A stretch of DNA of 22,890 nucleotides. Source: Apostichopus parvimensis (taxonomy: Eukaryota > Echinodermata > Holothuroidea > Aspidochirotida > Stichopodidae). Shown here in pieces: positions 18,352-22,890 of this stretch; within the stretch, counting starts at the first letter, position 1; each line of letters begins with the position of its first letter. The notes beneath the pieces are model-generated. The model was not told where the DNA came from. It made no database searches and saw only the letters and a program-made list of their open reading frames with translations. The DNA is taken from assembly GCA_000934455.1 (NCBI GenBank), contig KN886482.1, positions 63,420-86,309 of the forward strand. Direction: 5' to 3'. Position numbers and translations under genes: made by a program.

Positions 18352-18425
18352 AATAATAATAATAATAATAATATGTGCTATTTATAAAGCACTTTCCAAT
18401 AAAATCTCAAAGCGCTATACAGAAA
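18352..18425 (-). mobile_element. LINE 3' tail with (AAT)n, inside intron 1
   Basis: An (AAT)n run at 18352-18372 is followed by TTTATAAAGCACTTTCC and CTCAAAGCGCTATACAG. On the minus strand this is a CR1/L2-type 3' end: an AGCGCTTTGAG hairpin-like motif followed by an (ATT)n tail. It resembles the tail at 10136-10204. Severely 5'-truncated. Confidence 0.7.
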
Positions 18426-19218
18426 TAAATACCTAAAAGATTCAACTGGCTTGGTTAGTTGGTACAGTACAGTACCTACTGAAGAAAAAATTTGTCTCAC
18501 AAACTTTCTGATGAGGGCCAAGGAAGGGGTGGGACAGGAACTGACAGTATGCTGTCCTCAGTTCCTAGGCAGGACTTTTAAGAAACGATGTCAACTTGAC
18601 ATCACAGTTGATATCTGTGCTAGGGTTCACTTTCTTGGTACTGGACTGTTCTGATATTAGATTCACGGACAGGCCTACAGTGTGTACAGTGAGGGTTTCT
18701 CTTCCCCCTCCCCCAGTGTGTGTGAAGTTTATGTAGATAACAAAGAATTATTTTCTACTGGGCATTAGACTAATTGGAAAGAATTTGGACTTCACCATAT
18801 TGTACATGTTTAGCCAAGTAGGTGGAAACTATTTTTTTATGATTTTATTGAAATAATTTGAATTTGAGATGAACTCTCAGTGAGCAATAGTATGTGTATA
18901 CAACAGAGCTGAGTTTGTGTTCAGCGCATATACATACAATTTATGGTTTTATCCTGGCACTTGTAAGATACAGTACAACATGAGAGTACACACACACTTT
19001 ATGTTGTCTTGGTGTGTACAGCAGATTGATCAAATTTACATCGCTCCTCGCTTACCTATCTCCTCACAACCTTAGCACCTCGTTCTACCGTGCCTATAAA
19101 GTCCTGGTAAAATAATAACAATGTGCGCCCTCTATGACTGGACCCACCCCCGGTCACTCCCCTTCCTTCTCATTCTATCATTAAAAGTGTCATCACACAG
19201 ATTTCTTGTGGAAAAATT

Positions 19219-19255
19219 TCCCTTGGATTGATCAATTGGTCCCTTGGATTGATCA
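19219..19255. repeat. 21-bp period tandem duplication near the exon 2 acceptor
   Basis: TCCCTTGGATTGATCA occurs at 19219-19234 and 19240-19255, with five bases between, about 190 bp upstream of the exon at 19447. Confidence 0.9.
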
Positions 19256-19446
19256 GCTTCATGGTACGATAGAATTATGTAACTTGTAACTTGGTTAAAC
19301 ATGCTTTATGTGTTGTGGCTTGATTAAGCGCCATATATTTGTAACATTGCATAAATAATATGTTATCTACTTTATGATCCTTATAGCCAAATGTGTGTAA
19401 GAGAGTAAATTTTGAATATTGTTTCTTTCCTCATTTCTTGACATAG

Positions 19447-19528
19447 ATGGATGCTGGCATTTATTATCTTCGCTCTCCATGGAGTGGGAACTTTGCTGCC
19501 TTGGAATTGTTTCATCACGGCTGAAGCT
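19447..19528 (+). CDS. Equilibrative nucleoside transporter, second coding exon (first membrane helix)
   Basis: An 82-bp exon between acceptor ACATAG|A and donor GCT|GTAAGT. Its first base completes the split Lys codon (AA + A), and 27 codons follow, residues 118-144: WMLAFIIFAL, then HGVGTLLPWNCFITA, then EA. This is the first transmembrane helix of the ENT family; human ENT1 has GLGTLLPWNFFMTA at the same place, and ENT2 and ENT3 are close. ENT4 has a Tyr in place of the Trp (LLPYN), so this protein is on the ENT1-3 side. The conserved PWN is intact; it corresponds to Trp29 of human ENT1, a residue implicated in substrate handling. The Cys after PWN replaces a Phe, and the Ile that follows one residue later is at the position of Met33 in human ENT1 (Ile in ENT2). 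The exon ends in phase 0; the rest of the 11-helix protein lies beyond the window. Confidence 0.92.
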
Positions 19529-22503
19529 GTAAGTTGATGCTGTTGTCATCTCTTGTCATAATTTTACATGTGTACATTAAAGAGGGAGCATGTTGCCTTG
19601 ACAACAGAAAGTATGAAGAAAAAAGAAGAAACCCCAGTTCTGTATAAACACTAAACACAATTGACATCTCACTCTATAACACTATCTGTCAGCATGTTCG
19701 CATGCTTGCGAGCACTTTCATGCAAAGTGTCTTGTGCCTTGATTTGATCGTTAAAACAGTATAGATCGTGCAAGTCAGGACCGATATGACAGTGCGGCCA
19801 CTGTTTGAGATGCTGGAGGGCCCCATTGGCCTACCATAGAACATCTAGTACTATGTATGCACAAAAGTAGTTTGATTTTGCATCTACTGTAAACAAAGCA
19901 GGCATACCAGTACCTTCATGATAACATACATGCCTTAATTTATCTCTCTCAGTACTGACAGTCACTGTCTAGTGCTATCAGCTTTGTACAAATAAATGCA
20001 GTATTGTGGTTGTTTTCCAGAACTTGGCCACTTTCTTCACAAGAATGAATTCTTAATCATAATATTAGAGAATTCCATAACAGTGACGACGTCAGAATTT
20101 GTCTGCAAATTAATGCATTGGCTCATAGCTTCACAGACGTAGAGCAAAGTGTTGTCTGGACTTTACATATAGTAATATTCTCATAATGATAATAACGTTG
20201 ATAGTTACGCTGGATATCGGTATCAATTGTATGTGGATGGCTATGAGTTACAATGGAATGCAATACAGAAGCTGAAATTGAAAGTTGAAAGCGTAAAAGT
20301 GTGCTTGCTAAAAAATTTCTAAAATGTGTCGATAGTAATTCGGGAATGGATGCTCCATTTCACCAGATTTGCCAGATAATTGAGGTGGACTCCTTCAGAC
20401 ATTTTCAGGAGGAACTTTAATTTTTAATTATTTACTGAATCTTATGAGTACCTGTAGGTGGACTAGTGACTTTGACACAACTTTCAACTATTTGTGCTTA
20501 ATTTTGAGAGCTCCAAATAGAGGAAGCAGACAACAGTACTTATATGATGCACCAGCATGTGTCCAAGTTTGGTCTTATCATTTCCTCCAGTAGCAACGTT
20601 GACCTCTCATGCTTGATAAGGAATGAAGTTAAAGTACTTCAGGCTTCCTTTAAATGTGTATGTCATGTGAAGATTTTAGATACTGTACATGTTGTCACTT
20701 TGTGAAAAAAAAATGCAACTCTAGAGATGTTTTGGGAGAAATAACAAAGAAAAAAGAAAAGGAAAAGAGGCCAATTCTATGAAAGGGCATTGGGCACACT
20801 ATACAAAATCTCATCTGTTTCATCTGCATTATTTTCCATAATTTTCACAGAGCTGTGATCTTTGAGTATGGTTGTAAACTTCATAAAGTTATCTTGATTT
20901 TCCCAGACATTTATTGTACAGTAAACATGAATGTGTAGTACTTTATGGAGACTCTTTTGGGCCTGCTAATTAAATTCTGTAGGGTCAGAACCCCAAGCAA
21001 GTACTGCTGAAATTTTTTTGGGGGTCAATTTTAGATGCAGTAGCTAAAACTTTGGGATAAGACAGCATAACCTTTAAGCTAGAGAGATTTTCAAATAGTG
21101 GGAGAAGTGCCCTTAGAATGGTACTAAAAACTGGTTTAAGTTAAGATTGTCATAAATTTAACTCTTGTTTCCAATCTTGCTGTTTATGTCCAACTGTCAC
21201 AAAGATTAATGATTTGTGAGTACTCACCCAGGGTCTTAATAATATCTACATTCCAATGACTGAAGATGATTGCTTAATATTTCAAAACAGCATTTTTGTA
21301 TGGCAAAGATAAGAATTTTTTTCAAATATGGTGATATTTTGTGAATAACGAATGATGTCATTATGGTATTGAAAGTGTAAATGTTTTTGGTTAGGCTTTA
21401 GAATTTATGCAATCATTTCATATCAGCAGAGGAAAATAATTTTTTTTACAAGAAAGTAGCATTTTGACAAATTTCTAAATTACAGTTAATATTGACAGCT
21501 AAGCAAATATTCCAAATGTATCACATTTCCAAAAATTAATCAGCATTGATAGTTTGGAATGATTAGCATCACATAAGGTGTTCCATATTGTGCAATTTTT
21601 AAGTCTCATAATCTTTATTAATCAAATATCAACAATTTATTAGAATGTTCAACAGAAATTTCATACCAGAGCTTAGTTATGGTAGATTGATTCTAATTTG
21701 CAGATATAATTCATTTTTCATTCACTCGTTGGTTGAGTTTAAAACTTTAAATAATGATTCAGTTGATAGGGCACATTTTTTTTTGGCCAAATAAATTTCT
21801 TTTAACCTTGATATGGGTGATACCATTACACTGGTTATTGGTCAGACTTAGTGATAAGTGGAGTATTGTGTTGTTGACACCATCTGCTGTAATTGTGTAT
21901 GACTTCCTTCTGATTATAGTGAATTGACAATTTGACACTATACCAGGCAACCAAACTTTACTAATAAAGTTCAAAAGGGTAATTGATGGTGTTATGGTCA
22001 AATTGCTGAACAATACAGTTCTATCACTAAAACAAAACAGGATGTCCTTCCACCCGGACTATGATTACTCAGTTAGTAATGGTTTCGATTTTGGGAGTCC
22101 ATATTAGTTCCATGACCATCTCATCGCTTAGTGTGCACATTGCTTAAATTTGTCAGTGTGATAAAATGAGTATATTACAATTCTGTAGAATTGCCTCGAG
22201 CTACTGAAACTGTTGCGCAATTTCTACCAACTTTGATTTTCTTTTGCTTCCCTTTTTAACGTACATTACATGTTGTGTATCAATATACTCTTGATATGAA
22301 GAAATAAGTATTGCAACATATGTTGAAATTTATGACAAAGTAGTACTAATGATGTTTGAAATATTTAATCCTTTTGTGAATATCACAAGCTGCCTTACTA
22401 TGTGTACTGTGTGTAATTCGTACTCTGTGAAGAGTCTTAGTATCCGATCCAACCTTGTGTGCCAAGTGTATACGTCAACTCTTGAAGTTGAATCATTGGT
22501 TAT

Positions 22504-22547
22504 TGTTTGATATTTACTTTACCAGTGTTTGATATTTACTTTACCAG
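22504..22547. repeat. Perfect 22-bp tandem duplication
   Basis: Two identical 22-bp units, 22504-22525 and 22526-22547, each containing GATATTTACTTTACCAG. Identity suggests a recent event. Each unit ends in a pyrimidine-containing CAG that resembles a weak acceptor. Confidence 0.9.
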
Positions 22548-22689
22548 TCCTCTCTTACCTGTCGCATTTTAGCATTGCGCCCCCACTGACCTACTTCAGG
22601 GGTCAATGTCGACTTGCCCTTCCTTGCAAATCTACCATTCTCAAGGCTTACAACTGTAATTTCAAGTGTGATTTACATCAGGGTTCTGC

Positions 22690-22790
22690 CGCTGCCGGTC
22701 GGGCCCGACCAGCACGCTGAATTACCGACCGCCACAATCTGCCTGAGTGACTTTTCCGACCGGCACTTATTTTTGGCCCCAGCACTTATT
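22690..22790. repeat. GC-rich repeat piece with palindrome and CCGACC motif series
   Basis: A perfect 14-bp palindrome GGTCGGGCCCGACC (22697-22710) is followed by three related words: CCGACCAGCAC (22705-22715), CCGACCGCCAC (22725-22735) and CCGACCGGCAC (22756-22766). GCACTTATTTTTGGCCCCAG then precedes a second GCACTTATTTTT. It stands out from the AT-rich intron and is probably part of a dispersed repeat that I cannot name. Confidence 0.4.
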
Positions 22791-22890
22791 TTTTATAGGA
22801 ACTCCAAAAAACAGCTCCATAGCCGGAGGGTCAAACGTAGAGAAACAATCTGTTTGAGACTAGGGGAAATCCAGTTCATAACTGTTCAAC

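Larger units (their letters stand above)
14805..19446 (+). other. Intron 1 of the transporter gene (4642 bp, phase 2)
   Basis: Begins GTAAGT at 14805 and ends in a pyrimidine-rich tract TTTCTTTCCTCATTTCTTGACATAG at 19446, abbreviated here only by its borders. I see no additional exon that keeps the frame. It contains a CRE at 15571-15578, palindromes at 16125-16209, a LINE tail at 18352-18425 and a 21-bp tandem duplication at 19219-19255. No other gene is supported. Confidence 0.8.
19529..22890 (+). other. Start of intron 2 of the transporter gene (runs off the window)
   Basis: Begins GTAAGT at 19529. Searching by eye for the next ENT exon (an extracellular loop and second helix) gave nothing up to the window end. 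It contains a 22-bp tandem duplication at 22504-22547 and a GC-rich repeat piece at 22690-22790. The short frames here (21759-22013 minus, 22529-22720 plus) are not supported as genes. Confidence 0.7.

Noticed and set aside
19529..22890. A third transporter exon
   Set aside because: Acceptor-like sites (for example near 20851, 21428 and 22547) do not lead into any frame resembling the ENT loop or second helix.

Overview
This window looks like genomic DNA from a marine deuterostome invertebrate. An echinoderm is my best guess, from the style of its repeats and one gene rather than from any single diagnostic marker. It is clearly eukaryotic: it has spliced exons with GT/AG borders, kilobase-scale introns, LINE reverse-transcriptase fossils, a tRNA-derived SINE, hAT-like and TTAA-type MITEs, microsatellites, and no operon-like coding. 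One 100-N scaffold gap lies at 11148-11247.

Only one convincing host gene is present, on the plus strand. It is the 5' part of an equilibrative nucleoside transporter (SLC29/ENT family, nearest ENT1/2/3 in its visible motif). An exon beginning near 14412, after a strong polypyrimidine acceptor, carries the ATG at 14455 in a good Kozak context. It encodes a 117-residue polar tail that is interrupted after two bases of codon 117 by GTAAGT. A 4.6-kb intron follows, and the 82-bp exon at 19447-19528 encodes the family's first membrane helix, including GVGTLLPWNCFITA. The rest of the window (19529-22890) reads as intron. I find no third exon, and any 5' noncoding exon lies upstream and is unidentified.

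The left half (1-11.6 kb) is a transposon graveyard. A degenerate CR1-like LINE (about 1765-3190, plus strand) carries two clean nested insertions. One is a 356-bp MITE flanked by TTAA; the other is a 296-bp tRNA-derived SINE with an 11-bp target-site duplication. Removing either restores a colinear reading of the reverse transcriptase. At 9840-10860 a minus-strand CR1 fossil is itself split by the 3' end of a second LINE type. Two hAT-like nonautonomous elements with the same 12-bp terminal inverted repeat lie at 6784-7174 (perfect 8-bp duplication) and 10948-11559 (opposite orientation, holding the N gap). Other hAT-like ends occur at 1-48 and 5505-5867. Long C or G homopolymers cluster in this half.

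The least expected structure is a set of three tiny palindromes (23-33 bp) at 3388-3411, 5228-5250 and 16133-16165. Each is abutted on both sides by an exact 7-8-bp direct repeat, the architecture of a transposon insertion shrunk to little more than its inverted repeats. I see no defence, CRISPR, rRNA or viral system here. The most interesting leads are these micro-insertions, the nested LINE, the transporter's long tail with two GYxxPhi sorting-type motifs, and evidence that the scaffold gap is a false one caused by overlapping contig ends.
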